Below are positions 23,717 to 35,560 of a stretch of DNA of 64,000 nt, one piece after another. The notes beneath the pieces were generated by a model. The model made no database searches. It saw nothing but the letters and a program-made list of their open reading frames with translations, and was not told where the DNA came from. Numbering within the stretch: position 1 is the first letter of the stretch; each line of letters starts with the position of its first letter. Both the position numbers and the translations under genes were made by a program. The DNA comes from Cyrtodaria siliqua. Taxonomy: Eukaryota; Mollusca; Bivalvia; Adapedonta; Hiatellidae. The stretch is from the NCBI GenBank assembly GCA_037043455.1, contig JAWPHD010011238.1, forward strand, positions 21,750 through 85,749, in the 5' to 3' direction.

Positions 23717-24199
23717 TTGATTTAATTAAAACATGACCTTAACTCGAATGATGCCGAGTTGTCCGTCGTCCGTCCATTAACTATTTTCTCGTTAAGACCA
23801 AAGGGCCTTCATTTTTAATCCGATCTTTACCAAACTTTAACAGATTGTTACTAGCAATGAAAGCTCGGATAAGTTTGATAACCAGCTGTAACATACCAGG
23901 AACACCAGAGTTATGTGCCATTGAATTATTGAAAAATGCCATCTCAACTTTGTGAACAATCTAACGCCTTCATTTTATATTCGATCTTTTTCCAAATTTG
24001 GCCAGATTGTTAATATCAATGAAAGCTCTTGACAAATTTGAAAAACAGCCATATCGAAACCAGTAACACCGGAGTTATGGCCCGTTTACAATATTGGTAA
24101 GATATACTGGAAACCCCAGGGGTCGTGGATTCAAATCCCACTGTTTTTTTATTTTGATTTTTTTTTTTTTAAATGTATTTTTCTCTCTCATAAGAAACC
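23717..24199. repeat. Two-unit ~180-bp tandem repeat
   Basis: Units near 23800-23940 and 23955-24090 share CCTTCATTTT.AT.CGATCTTT.CCAAA, CAGATTGTTA, CAATGAAAGCTC, AACACC.GAGTTATG. The leader CCGTCGTCCGTCC (about 23762) resembles that of the preceding element. A poly-T tract follows (24145-24175). Confidence 0.65.
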
Positions 24200-24885
24200 T
24201 TTTTTTTCTTCTTTAAATGGTAGCTTAGGTGCCCTTGTTGGATCAGTTTTACATATTATGGGAAGAACTTCTTCTCTGAAACTACCAGAGATAAAGGTTT
24301 AATATTTCTTATTTATTATCAGCTTATGGATCCTCTACCAAGATTTTTCAAATGGTGACAGGGTTCAAATTAATGGGAGCTTAGGTACCATTGTTGGATC
24401 AGTTTTACATATTATGGGAAGAACTTCTTCTTCTTTGAAACTAACAGAGATAAAGGTTTAATATTTTTTATTCATTATCAGCTTATGTATCCTCTACCAA
24501 GTTTTTTCAAACGGTGACTGGGGTCAAATTTGGCCCCGCATCAGAGGTCATAGCTTTACATAGACTTATATAGGGAAATTTTTCAAAAATCTCCTTCTTT
24601 CAAACTATATTATTTTTCTTTAATATTTTGTTTTTACCATCAGCTTATTGTCCTCTGGCAAGTTTGTTTAAATGGTGACCCATGGGTCAAATTTGGCCCC
24701 GCCCCAGGGGTCACAGTTTTACATAGACTGATATAGGGAAACACATTTGTATTTTATTATCAGCTTATGTTCCTTTAAAATGTTTGTTCCATTAGTGACC
24801 TTGGGATGTAATGTGGCCCCGTCCCAGTGGTCACAGTTTTACATAGTCTTATATATAGGGATAAACTTTAAAAATCTTCAATAGT
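24200..24885. repeat. ~155-bp tandem repeat, about five units
   Basis: The phrase AGTTTTACATA recurs at about 24245, 24400, 24552, 24714 and 24834, each followed by ATTATCAGCTTAT.TCCTCT and (A/G)GTGAC..GGGTCAAATTTGGCCCCG. It is probably the body of another non-autonomous element together with 23717-24199 and the CGGACGGA leader at 25184-25240. Confidence 0.65.
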
Positions 24886-26570
24886 CTTTAATAGTCTCAA
24901 GCATCCAGACCTCTTGCGAGACTTGCAAATAAGTCCATACGACGCTCAGATCTGGTATAAAGCTAGTCTCGGCATGACATTATTGCCTATTACGAACGTG
25001 AGGGGCCTTTGAAAATCCAATTTTCACCAGGTCGTGTTTCTGAATCCGCGTTGCATAGCGATGCAAAAAATCAGAAGCGGGCAGAAATAAAATATATAAA
25101 AATATATGTTAGAGTGGTTTCGTGTAGAAGGCTGTCATTAATGGAGATGAACGTACATATATTGAGACAGAAGACACTGAGACAGACGGACGGACGGATG
25201 GAAGGACGGAGGTACGGACGGACGGACGTCCGGGCGGGTGGGAAGGGCTGTGTAGCGGGCAGGTGTTTCGGCGAACTGGGAGCCCGCGTTTGCCTACTCC
25301 TTTTATTTATGTACACCAGTCCTTAAATTCTAAATGAGTTATGAATGAGAAAAACAAAACACAATTCTTAAATTTAGAAAGAAGAAAACAATAAAAAAAC
25401 ATTCGAAACAGATATACACGATGCCAGATGTTCTTTTTGATAGTTGTGTCTTTTTTAATGCATTATATGACTTAAAGGACAAACATATCAAGACATGTTT
25501 TAATTATACATAGATCAACAGATTATGCTTTACACTTAATTAAGTATGGAAAATGGTCAATCGTTGTGTTTGAAAGGTACACAGAAGACTAATACTACGG
25601 GTATGCTAAGTAGGACAAATGGGTAGATACGATATTACAAATGACATATCAATGCACATGGGAAACCTTTGTCTTGCAAATAAAGAAACTACGTCAAGAT
25701 TGATCAATTGTTGCGAGAATGACTGGATCTCGTCACAGGAAAATAAATACTATGATACGAACGCAATGCCAATCTTAAATATTTTAAATATGAATAGGTA
25801 AATTCAATAAAGATTGAATTGTATAGTGTGTTTAAAACATGCCACTGGTGAACATTTATCCTTTAACTTGAAATAACAAAGATATGTTATCACTTCAAAA
25901 TGCCTAAGTTTGTAATTTAATACTCGCGTAAGGAAGTTGACATTGTTTGTAAACATTCCAGTTTATCACACTTACCCAGAGTGTATTGCATATGCTCTGT
26001 TCTGCATATGTACTGTTAAACAAGTGGAGTTTAAACATATGGTGAAATGCTGATACAGACCTCTCAATTCAATTCAAACAGCTTAATCCGTGTCTATTAA
26101 ATGCGGTAGAGTAAGGGAAGACACTGTTTACAACCAGACACAATGAGATAAATTACCCGAGAACGCAAATAAAATATGGAAATGGAACCAGTTGCTTTAT
26201 CAGCAATCAATTATCGGTACCATTGTTTGTAAACATTGTGTTTACCTTTACAATTTCAGTTTGGACCTTTATACTAATACAAGGATGTTTGGTCATGGAA
26301 ATTGGAAAACTTTATTTCTAAAAAGTATGAGATAGAGTAATACGGAAGCGTATACGTGCCTCTACTTGTTGGGCTATTTTGAATTTCTCAATTTAAACTA
26401 ACACAAGTAATTCAATATATGTATGTCGACAAATCACGATACAACTCAACAACTGCAAAACAATTTTTTTAAATGTTTCTCCGTAATATACCATTTCAAC
26501 GTATATATATGGTTAAACATTAATTCCAGCAAATATACAACGAAAGCGTGGCATGCCGACATTACTAAAT
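24886..26570. other. Spacer with GACGGACG-rich tract
   Basis: 25184-25240 is a GGACGGA-type simple repeat ending in a GC-rich stretch, typical of the outer part of mollusc non-autonomous elements; its frames (25009-25326) are therefore not genes. 25330-26570 holds A+T-rich DNA with no recognised feature; the 60-codon frame 25619-25801 has no motif. Confidence 0.35.
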
Positions 26571-26760
26571 TCACGTAATAACGAGAGAAATCCTAGTAAT
26601 AACGAGAATATTTCTCGTAATTACGAGAATATTTTCTCGTTTTTACGAGAAAGATTATCTTTTTTAGTTATTACGTGAATTTTTCTCGTTGTTACGTAAA
26701 ATGTTCTCGTTATTACGAGCAATTTTCTCGTTAGAATAATTGTCGTTATAACGAGATATT
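26571..26760. repeat. Palindromic ACGAGAA / TTCTCGT array
   Basis: About nine short units alternate TAATAACGAGAA and TTCTCGTTATTACG, including a perfect 14-bp palindrome CTCGTAATTACGAG at 26613-26626. Spacing is roughly 20 bp. The block can fold on itself in many registers and lies about 150 bp upstream of the longest RT-family copy. Confidence 0.8.
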
Positions 26761-26916
26761 TTTCTTCTTCACTTCGATTCTCGTCCCATCCGACGGTGTA
26801 CATTGATTATACCTATTTATCAGAAGGAGTGACTTCTGACCGAGAACGGTCTATAGTCATTTCCGACGTGGCACAGATGAACTATTGGACATAAGGTTTA
26901 ATTAAATCAACCAGAT

Positions 26917-29640
26917 GTGCATTCGAAAGAAGATCTATGTACACGAGTTTATAAAAATTCGAGTAGACACGCCCTCCTTAGCAAAGTAGTCAGTCTGTCT
27001 TTTTCTTGCTTACAGAAACTTGACGAAGAAGCGGATGCCATTTATGTCCGTACTAATCCATTATATGAGGTTGCAACTATTATTCAAAGCTACACGCAAC
27101 ATATTTTGCGTGCACATATAGATGCTCCATCTGACCATCAAAGGCATTTTTTGAAGATAACTTATGTTGATAAAGGCATCGATTTCATTAATTTAGCCGG
27201 TATTTTTAATGATATGCGAGTGACTGACAAAATTCCAAAGTATTTCAAGAATATTGAGACTCCTGTTATATGTTACAAGTATAAGAAATCTACTAGAAAT
27301 CTTATTTTCAATTATAATAGGATCGTTTCTGATATGGAGATTGAGACATCTATTCCTACTGATTGAGATTGTCAAAATTCTAAAACAAATTACGAACCTG
27401 CCGGTCACATTCTTACTGGAAATCTTGATGTAATTGAGGATAAGAGGATTCGGCATTTAATTGCCAAAGGGCCTAAGTATCGCCTTCCATCTGATATTGA
27501 TTATAATCGGATTTCTGTACAAATTGGTGTAAGCGAGAAAAAGCAGATAAACATGCACTTACTGCTTGGATGAAAACTATTTCAGAAATTGTTGAATTAC
27601 GTATTTTATTTTACGAATCAAGTCCATCCCTGCTTCCACGGCCTTCCACTTACAATTTACGACACCTTAAGAAGGGTATTCAGAATTTACATACTAAATG
27701 TGCTCTAGTTCCAGCAGACAAAGCTTCCAAAAATATAATTATTGTCTGACGACTACACTATATCAATACTTTGAATGCTGAGCTAGCGAGCACTTCTGCT
27801 TATCTAACTACACCTCTGCTGGAGACGGACATTGTTTCCCAGCATGTGACATTTATGAAGACTATAAAGGTTTCTGTAATTAGTAAGCAGACGAAGCTCC
27901 CTACAATATACTGGATACCCAAACTTCACAAAATTCCTTACAAAGCACGTTTTATCGCTAATTCTAGTTCAAGTACCACGACCAATATATCAAAACTATT
28001 GACTTCCTGACTTTCCGCGATTAAAGAACATATTGTTAAATATTGCGGAAAGGCCTTCGAGAACTCAGGAATCAATCTGTTTTGGTCTATCAAAAACTCT
28101 GGAGAAGTTCTTGACAAACTACGGTGTAAGCATTTTCATGCCTCTTCTCTAAGCACCTACGACTTTTCTACACTGTATACTACACTACCACATAATCTTA
28201 TCAAAGAAAAATTGCTTCTGCTTATTCAGAAGATATTTTTTAGAGAAGGTACAACTTTTCTAGCTTGTAATAATGTCAGGGCTTTTTTTACTAACGCCCC
28301 CATTGATAAGTATAATATGTGGACTTGTACTGATGTTTGTAGAGCCTTATCTTTTCTTCTGGATAACATCTTTATAAGATACGGTAAAACTATTTACCGC
28401 CAGGTTGTTGGTATTCCTATGGGTACTAACTGTGCGCCACTTGTTGCAGATTTGTTTTTGTACTGCTATGAAAGAGATTTTATGTTGAGTTTGTCACCTG
28501 CTACCCAGGGTGAAATTATTGATGCCTTTAATAATACTTCTCGGTATCTTGATGACATACTCAATATTGATCATCCGTTCTTTGCTCATATGGTTATTAA
28601 CATTTATCCACCAGAGCTCACGTTGAATAAAGCCAACAGTTCGGATACAGTAGCAGCATTTCTCGATCTTCATCTCTCGATTTCAAATGATTGTATTCAT
28701 ACTAAAATCTATGATAAGAGAGATGATTTCAATTTTAACATCGTTAACTATCCACACCTGTATGGAGATGTACCTCGTGCTACCTCATATGGGGTGTATA
28801 TCTCCCAGCTCATTCGATTTGCTAGAGTGTGTAATGATGTTATAGACTTCAATGATCGAAATTAAGTTATTACATGTAAACTTCTTCAGCAGGGTTTTCG
28901 TTATCACAAATACGTAGATCTTTCTCTAAATTCTACCGCCGCAACGAGGTCCTGCTGGAAAAGTACAACACCAACCTTAAAACACTTCTGCGACTAGGCA
29001 TATCACAACCCTCATTTTATGGAGATGTGGTCTATAAACTTCGAAAGTTAAAAGGGTCTGACGGGTTTCCTGACCGCTTTACATATTTAATCAGGAAGTT
29101 CGTCAAAAAAGGATATAACCCTTTGGTTTTACAGCGCACTGTATGTTTAGTGATTGACCCCTCTACAGTCAGTCATTACGCTTTACTTTTCACTTGTGCG
29201 ATGACTGGACTACCTCTTGGGACTCTATGATTGTACCTACTGAAACCCCAACTAAGGGAGGTGGGTGCATGAGCTTTCGTCCCTCGGGTTTTCTGGTCGA
29301 ACCCTAGATTGGTTTTCTCTTTAGCTGCAACTACTATGGTTGTTCAGTACGATTCTGGATACATCCTGAAATGTTTATTATTTTGTATTTGTATCTTTAG
29401 TTAGTTTCTCTGGATGTAGACTTTATTGTTAGAGAATTCCTTTTGATGGGATGTAGTTTTGTTTACACAGTCTTGTCTATTTGGGCGCTGAAGACAGGAT
29501 AATATCGAGGATTTTGGGCATATAAAATCGATTCAAGCTAACCAGTAGGCCTTATTGTCTACTGACCGTTACAAGTCGGTAACCCTGTCTTCACCACATT
29601 TTCTGTTGTTTTTTGTCTCTTTCATTGTAGTTTCAAGTCC
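26917..29640 (+). pseudogene. RT retroelement family, longest copy, frame-broken (copy 4)
   Basis: The coding order is an N-terminal domain (26917-27366), YEPAGHI.TG, GPKYR.PS and a LVPADKASKNI block (to 27750), YWIPKLHKIPYKARFI (27910-27960), the FDFSTLYTT-type palm A block degraded to YDFSTLYTTLPH (28150-28190), motif B GIPMGTNCAPL (28410-28442), the catalytic YLDD (28545-28556), FLDLHL, YDKRDDFNFNIVNYPH, GVYISQLIRFAR, KLLQQGFRYHK, and a C-terminal domain ending at TGA 29228-29230. A 3' tail runs to about 29640. At least four frameshifts or stops (near 27364, 27570, 27750, 28008, 28862) inactivate it. No endonuclease domain is visible. The RT resembles Penelope-type or related RTs; classification is inference. 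Confidence 0.85.
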
Positions 29641-29875
29641 TTGTTTGCAGTGCAGTGCGGACCTGCGATGCCATTGCGTTCGGACGCTGTGGTTTCTATA
29701 GGACCCTATATATCATTTCTAATCATTTTTTCATTAACTTTTTGTTTTTAGTGCAATTTCCCGTTATTTTTGAGCAGTAACTATATTCTGGACATGTAAT
29801 TGATATCTTAAATGCATCTCATCATGTTTTTCACAGTTTTAGATATGAATTTCTAAAGTAAAACTAGACTAGGTA
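29641..29875. other. Short spacer
   Basis: No feature seen between the RT tail and the second AGGTCA array. Confidence 0.35.
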
Positions 29876-31590
29876 CACTCATGAAAATTTAAAAGTACAT
29901 TGTCCATGGTAGGAGGAAAAAAGCTTTTTGTTGTGGGGTCAGTAGGTCAAAGGTCAAGGTCACCGTGTCTTTATATTGAACTATGCATTCCAGAAGATAA
30001 CTTTGAAACCTACACTGTTTAATATTAACAGCAAAGCATGTAGATCAAGTCAAATTCCTATAATATCTATGTACTCCTTCGATCATTGCCCATTGAGGTT
30101 TGTGTGGACGAGCACTCCTCCTCAAACGAAGGTCTCTCCATGGAGAGAGATTCGAAAGCTGAGGACTGGTGCACGACGAACGGCACTGGGAATTTTTATT
30201 CTTTCTTGTACATTTTATAACTACATTTACTATACCTAATAATGATATTACCAGTTAATGAAACACAACATGGATAATGTATAAAAATTATATGCAAATA
30301 ATAAGTAAACATATTTTAAACCTCTGGAGTTGTGTGCCACATCGCAGTGAAATTCTTAAGCATTGGTTGTTTATTATTACTAGTTTTAATCCCCTATTGA
30401 AATCCAACTCTCAAGCTCTGCTTCTGAATCTTCCTCTGCCATTAAAATCGTCTGCTCGGGGTCTTGTCGTCTTGAACGAGAAAGCGATATAAACAACTAT
30501 CAATAATATACATATACATATATTAAACCTCCATTGTAAAGCTTTGTGCGATATGGCGATGATAAATTAAAACCTTTCATTCACACCTAAACTCATAAAA
30601 CATCATAGGTTCATTGCCCTATGTTGGTGGAGGATCCTTATTGTTATTAGGTTCAGCAGGTCAGAGGTAAAGGTTGTCAGGATCTTAAATGCAAATACAA
30701 ATTCTGGATGATAACTTTGAAATCATAAAACCTACACTCATGAAACTTCATTGATACATTGATCTAGGTGAGTATAGAATCCGTGTAGTTGTTGGGTAAA
30801 TAGGTCAAAGGTCAAGGTCACCATTAGATTATATGCATGACCAAGACCTTATTTGGAAGATAACTTTGAATCCATAGCACTCACACTCACGATACGTTAT
30901 AGGTACATTGCCCTAGCTGAGAGGAGGGCCATATTCTTGGGGTCGGTAGGTCAAAGGTCAAGGTCACCATGACTTTAAATGGTAATCCACGTTCTGGAAG
31001 ATAACGTCGAAACCCACACTCATGAAACGTTATAGGTACATTGTCCTGGGTGACAGGAGGAAACCTGCTGATTTTAGTGTCAGTAGGTCAAAGGTCAAGG
31101 TTTCGATGACCTTATATGGAACTACACACTATGGATAATAACTTTGAAACTATAATACTCACACTCGTGAAAGTTTATAAGTACATTGCTCCAGGTGAAA
31201 GGAGAAACCCTGTTGTTTTGGGGTCAAAATGCAAGGACACCATGGTCTAATATAGAAATTTACATTTTGCTGAATAACTTCATAACATTCACACTAGTGA
31301 AACTTCACAAGTTCACAAACTTCACAAGTGCATTGTCCTTGCTGAAAGGAATAACCATATTGTTTAGGTGGTTAGAAGGTTAAAGGGCAAGGTCACACAC
31401 CCTTTTAAAGCATACTATTGACCTCACACCTAGGAAATGATTTTAACAAAATAACCATAGCTCAAATGAGAGTGGTTGTATAAGCCATAGGCTTTTTCGG
31501 CAATCGTTGTGAAATACATAGGTTAACCTGAACAAACATAATAACGTTAAGGAAACGGGCGTATAATGCCCCGTTATGCGGCACTCTTGT
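29876..31590. mobile_element. Second ~144-bp AGGTCA array element, interrupted
   Basis: The unit is the same as at 21.9-23.7 kb (CACTCATGAAA, AGTACATTG, AGTAGGTCAAAGGTCAAGG). Perfect DR1 motifs lie at 29944-29956, 30802-30814, 30948-30960 and 31085-31097. The first unit is cut at about 30010 and the array resumes near 30575. The 3' end carries ACGGGCGTATAATGCCCCGT at about 31554-31573, an inverted motif matching the ACGGG end of the first element. The IR3 palindromes here are all mutated, so this copy looks older or of another subfamily. Confidence 0.7.
30010..30575. other. Foreign segment inside the second AGGTCA array
   Basis: About 565 bp interrupts the tandem unit. It has slightly higher G+C in 30050-30190 (TTGAGGTTTGTGTGGACG, CCATGGAGAGAG) than its A+T-rich remainder. 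Two short frames exist (29976-30239, 30277-30492) without recognisable motifs. No terminal repeats were identified. Confidence 0.4.
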
Positions 31591-31949
31591 TTTTGTTGAT
31601 TTTAATAGCAGGTATGTTTAACGTCATGAAGCAATAGGTTTCCCAGTATCCATATCCGGTTTGTGTTTTCTAAAGGTTTTTGAATATGGTCAGATAAAAT
31701 GGAAGGCAATGGAGAAATATTCAGTGTATTTAAACCAAACGGATACACAACACTATTATCTGCCATTGAATACTCGTGCTCAAACGAAGGCGATAGACAA
31801 CAATAAATAGTTACTCTTGTCTTTACATGTTGTAAACTGTGTTTATCTCCATACCACGAACACAAACATGACAATGGGACCCTATACAAAATTAAGTGTG
31901 GTGTGAGACGCAAATGTACTGTTGCACGGTTACGGGATGAACTATTGCA
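31591..31949. other. Spacer with an unassigned minus-strand ORF
   Basis: A 103-codon frame on the minus strand (31913-31602) is open across most of the interval and includes LNISPLPSILSDHIQKPLEN. It has no known motif, no partner exon and no conservation evidence, so it is recorded only as a possible decayed exon. Confidence 0.2.
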
Positions 31950-32400
31950 AGTTTGGAGTAGTCCCCATCAGAATGGTCAAACATATTTAATCACACTTGA
32001 TTGCTTCTAGGCCAATGACAAACGTTTTTATTTTATGATATATATTTTATAAATGTATCCGTAGCTTGACATTGACATTGGAAATATGCTAGCTCTGAAA
32101 ATCAGAGGTCCCCCACCCCATCCCACCCCACCCCATCCCACAGACATAATTAGATCAATGAACCAACCTGAGTTGTTTTACCAGAGGTTCCCCAACAAAA
32201 AACATAACTAAAGTCGCGGTATGATATTTTGTTATGTTGAGTTTATGGAGAGAACTGTACTAACTGTTGTAATAATTTGTAATTTAATCCATATGTATAT
32301 GTTGCTAGTAATATTGTATTATTAATAATGTCTGTACTCGAATGACTCGTCCGAAATATAATTCAAACACTACTTACTAAATGCACATTACCTAAACATT
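31950..32400. repeat. Segmental duplication, copy C, left part
   Basis: Collinear with copies A (about 3665-3860) and B (about 40130-40340): TATCCGTAGCTT..., GGAAATNTGCNAG.TCTG, CGCGGTA.GAT.TTTTGT.AT, TCTGTACT.GAATGACTC, and AATATAATTCAAACACTA. A C-rich CCCCATCCCACCCC tract (32110-32141) is specific to this copy. Confidence 0.65.
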
Positions 32401-32538
32401 TAAAAGTTGAGAATGTGTGCTTGTTTTCTTTTAAGTTGCACACCCCCTCCATCTAAATTGGAAATGCAACCATACGTCTCTAACTTAGCTGCACGTTTAG
32501 AATCCGCGCCTTTAAAACTCTATACTATTGATTTTATT
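32401..32538. other. Short spacer
   Basis: Interval between copy C left part and the CGGCGT element; probably copy C sequence too diverged to align by eye. Confidence 0.3.
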
Positions 32539-33694
32539 AGCTCGACTATACGAAGAATAAGAGAGCTTATGTAATCACCCCGGTGTCGGCGTCGGCGTTG
32601 GCGTCGGCGTCGGCGTCGGCGTCCCACATCAAGGTTTGCGTGTAAGCTGTGTTTACAAGTCTATATCTCTTACATTTCTTATCCTAGCACAACCAAATTT
32701 TGCCATGGGCTTCCTTATAGCATTATCGTAAGGGCTGCATAAGCAATTTTGGTTCCTGTAACCCATGGGTTCCCATGGAACCCAACTTATGATAGCCCAT
32801 AAAATGTGTCCCATTTCACATCAAATTTTGAGGGGGAAGCTGTGTTTACAAGTCTATATCTCTTACAATTCCTACCCTAGCACAACCACATTTGACCATT
32901 AGCTTCCTTATAGCATTATCTTAAGGGCTGCATAAGCAATTTTGGTTCCTGTAACCCATGGGTTCCCATGGAACCCAAATTATGATAGCCCTTAAAATGT
33001 GTCTGTTTCACATAAAATTTTGCGTGTAAGCTGTGTTTACAGGTCTATATCTCTTACATTTCTTGTCCTAGCTCAACTCAATTTTGGAATTGGTTTCCTT
33101 ATAGTATGTTATAAAGGGTTGGGTAAGTAATTTTGTCTTCTGCAAATTCTGGGCTCCCATGGAACCCAAATTGTGATGGCCCATAAAATGTGCAATAAAG
33201 GCAGATCTAGGTTTGCATGTAAGCATGTATATATCTATAATTTTGGTTTGGGATTTCTTATAGCATTATGCATTTTATTCAATTCATACTTCACCCATAT
33301 TGGGGCATGGGCTCCCTCCTCCCCTCCCCACTCCCACCCCCTCCACACCCTCCTCCACACACCCCTCCACACCTTCTTTTTTTAACTTTTTTTATTTCTG
33401 TGTTGATTTAGTCAATTCTTACAAATATATGTTCCCCCCTCTCCCGCACGCACCCCCGCCTCTGACCCCCCTCCCCCCATCCCCACTCAGTTTTTTTTAC
33501 ATATTTCTGTGTTGTTTTAGTCAATTCTTACACATATGTTGCCCCTCCCCACCCCTACCACCCGCCACTCACCCCCTCACCCCCCACACTTGAAACTCTA
33601 TTTTTTTTACATATTTCTGTGTTGCTTTTGTCAATTCTTACACATGTTGCCCCCTCCCCCACCCCTGCCTCCCCTCCACCGCAACCCCCCTCCC

Positions 33695-33695
<1 letters not shown>

Positions 33696-33739
<44 letters not shown>
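33696..33739. repeat. (AC)n microsatellite
   Basis: 22 uninterrupted AC units within the C/T-rich body. Confidence 0.97.
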
Positions 33740-33741
<2 letters not shown>

Positions 33742-34069
33742 AACTCTTTTTTTATTTTTATTTACATATTTCTGTGTTGTTTTGGTCAATTCTTACACAT
33801 AGCTATGTTGCCCTCTCTCCCCCATCCCCACCCGACCCCCACGCTCGAAACTGGAATATTTTTATTGAATGTTACTGTTTTTTTTTACCTATATCTGTGT
33901 TGTTTTGGTAAATTCTTACACATAGCTTTTTTTGACCCTCCAACCCACTCCCTGCCTCTCCACCCCCACCCCCCACTACCCCCTCCTCACCCCCCACTCG
34001 AAACTCATTTTTTTTATTTTTTACATATTTCTGTGTTGTTTTTGTCAATTCTTACACATAGCTATCTTG

Positions 34070-34096
34070 CCCCCCCCCCCCCCCCCCCCCCCCCCC
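34070..34096. repeat. Poly-C run of 27
   Basis: Uninterrupted C homopolymer; its true length may be uncertain because long homopolymers are error-prone in sequencing. Confidence 0.9.
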
Positions 34097-34689
34097 ACTC
34101 GAAATAGTTTTGTTTTTATTTCTGTTTTGTTTTGGTAAATTCTTACATACCTTCTTATACATATATGTTGCCCTCCTCTCCCCCATCCCCACTCAAAACT
34201 CGTTTTTTTTATTTATTTATTTTTTACATATTTTTGTGTTGTTTTGGTGAATTATTACATAGCTTCTTACACATATATGTTGCCCTCACCACCCCCACTC
34301 CCCCACCACCCACCCCTGCCTCTCCCCAACCCCACCCCCATCCCCACCCCCACTGAAAACTCGATTTTTTTTTTACATATTTTTGAGTAGTTTTGCTCAA
34401 TTCTTACACATAGCTATGTTGCGCACACAACCCCACCCTACATTGTGTTAAGCTTGTTTTCTGATGGTATATACTAGCTATATAATTTATTATTCTCTGA
34501 AAAATCGAATAGTCGAGCTGCGCTGTTCTCCGACAGCTCTTGTTAATATTGAGTTCTGCTCAACTCGGGGCTAGGGGGCGTTAACGGTAGCAAGCATATG
34601 TCACTATCGTTTCAACAGTTGAACAGTCTCAAGCAAACCGAGATTGCAATATTTCGTATTTATCGTGTTCGACCGTTTCCATACAGATT

Positions 34690-35560
34690 AGCACATCACA
34701 AAATCAATGAGCTTTTCAAAAAGTCAGTGTCGGATGTACTGTACCTTGTTTGAAAACATTCTCTTTCTGAAGTATTTATCCAACGCGTCAGTTTTCGTAA
34801 CAGCATTTCATTTCCGACCGGCACTTTATTGATCCCATATATTGCTTTTAGATTTCTGTAATCGATGTTGCACCACACAATTAAAAGTGTAGCTGAAAGT
34901 ATTTTCATGCCTGACGCACAAACCTAATTTCGACGCAGATTGCCCCGTGCGGTTCTATGGCAAGAAAAGGACCACTGCTTATCTAGGCAGAGAGGTACAC
35001 CCCTCACCACCACCACCACCGTATTCCTGTTCATTTTGTAATTTATGTCAGTCTCATTAAAGGTCTTCATCATTATCCCGGTATATTGTTTCAGAGTCTA
35101 CTTGAGTGGTGGCAGAAAACAATGGTCATGGATCCAGCGAAAATTGGAGTGTTTTTCAACCGAATTTGCAGCAACTCTGTAGTTCTGCAACAATTTAATT
35201 GGTTAGGAACTTTGCAAACTATGGTGTAGAATCTTCTTTTCAAAATTGAAATCTACTTGTTTCTTTTCATTGGTATATAAATTAATGGCTTATATAAAAA
35301 CGATTTATCCTGGTCGTATATGTTTATAAATGTATAAAATATTCATGCACAAAATAGGACGTTCCGCTACTTGCAGGTTGAGTCACAATTATGGAAAACC
35401 ACAAGTACAGGTTATTGAATTAAACTTTACCCAGGTACTATTTGGAAGTTTGCCAGGCCAGTTTAGTAAAACAGCCGCCATTAGAATTCAAGGTAGGAAT
35501 TTATATTATTTTCTCATTTGTTTTTTTATCAGTGAATTAAATCAAGTACAATTTGGTTTA
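34690..35560. repeat. Segmental duplication, copy C, right part
   Basis: 34700-34810 matches copy B at 40400-40500 (CTTTTCAAAAAGTCAGTGTC.GA.GTA.CTGTA.CTTGTTTGAAAAC, then TCAGTTTTCGTAACAG). 35430-35500 matches 41675-41760 (CCCAGGTA.TATTTGGAA.T.TGCCAGG, then CGCCATTA.AATTCAAGGTAGGA). A minus-strand frame at 34908-34696 has a weakly similar partner at 42148-41936, but neither shows a known domain. Confidence 0.6.

Larger units (their letters stand above)
32539..34519. mobile_element. CGGCGT-headed non-autonomous element with C/T-rich tandem body
   Basis: Ends form a 15-bp imperfect terminal inverted repeat (32539-32553 AGCTCGACTATACGA; 34505-34519 TCGAATAGTCGAGCT, 14/15). Order inside: a GTCGGC hexamer array (32581-32627), then three units of about 190 bp (32628-33185; TTTACAAGTCTATATCTCTTACA, CCCATGGGTTCCCATGGAACC). 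Then about nine units of 110-150 bp carry TTTTTTACATATTTCTGTGTTGTTTTGGTCAATTCTTACACAT plus a CCCCNCCC tract (33270-34440), including (CA)n and a 27-C run. It splits duplication copy C. Proline/histidine-rich frames across 33173-34356 are translations of this simple sequence, not genes. Confidence 0.75.

Noticed and set aside
24118..24140. GGATTCAAATCC, a box-B-like motif
   Set aside because: No box A at tRNA-like distance and no stems; likely chance or a very old SINE relic.
25009..25326. 105-codon plus-strand frame and its 81-codon antisense
   Set aside because: Its C-terminal half is a translation of the GACGGACG simple repeat; nothing resembles a domain.
33173..34356. Six overlapping Pro/His/Thr-rich reading frames of 60-162 codons
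   Set aside because: They translate CCCC, CACA and poly-T simple sequence in several frames at once; no start context, domain or codon pattern.
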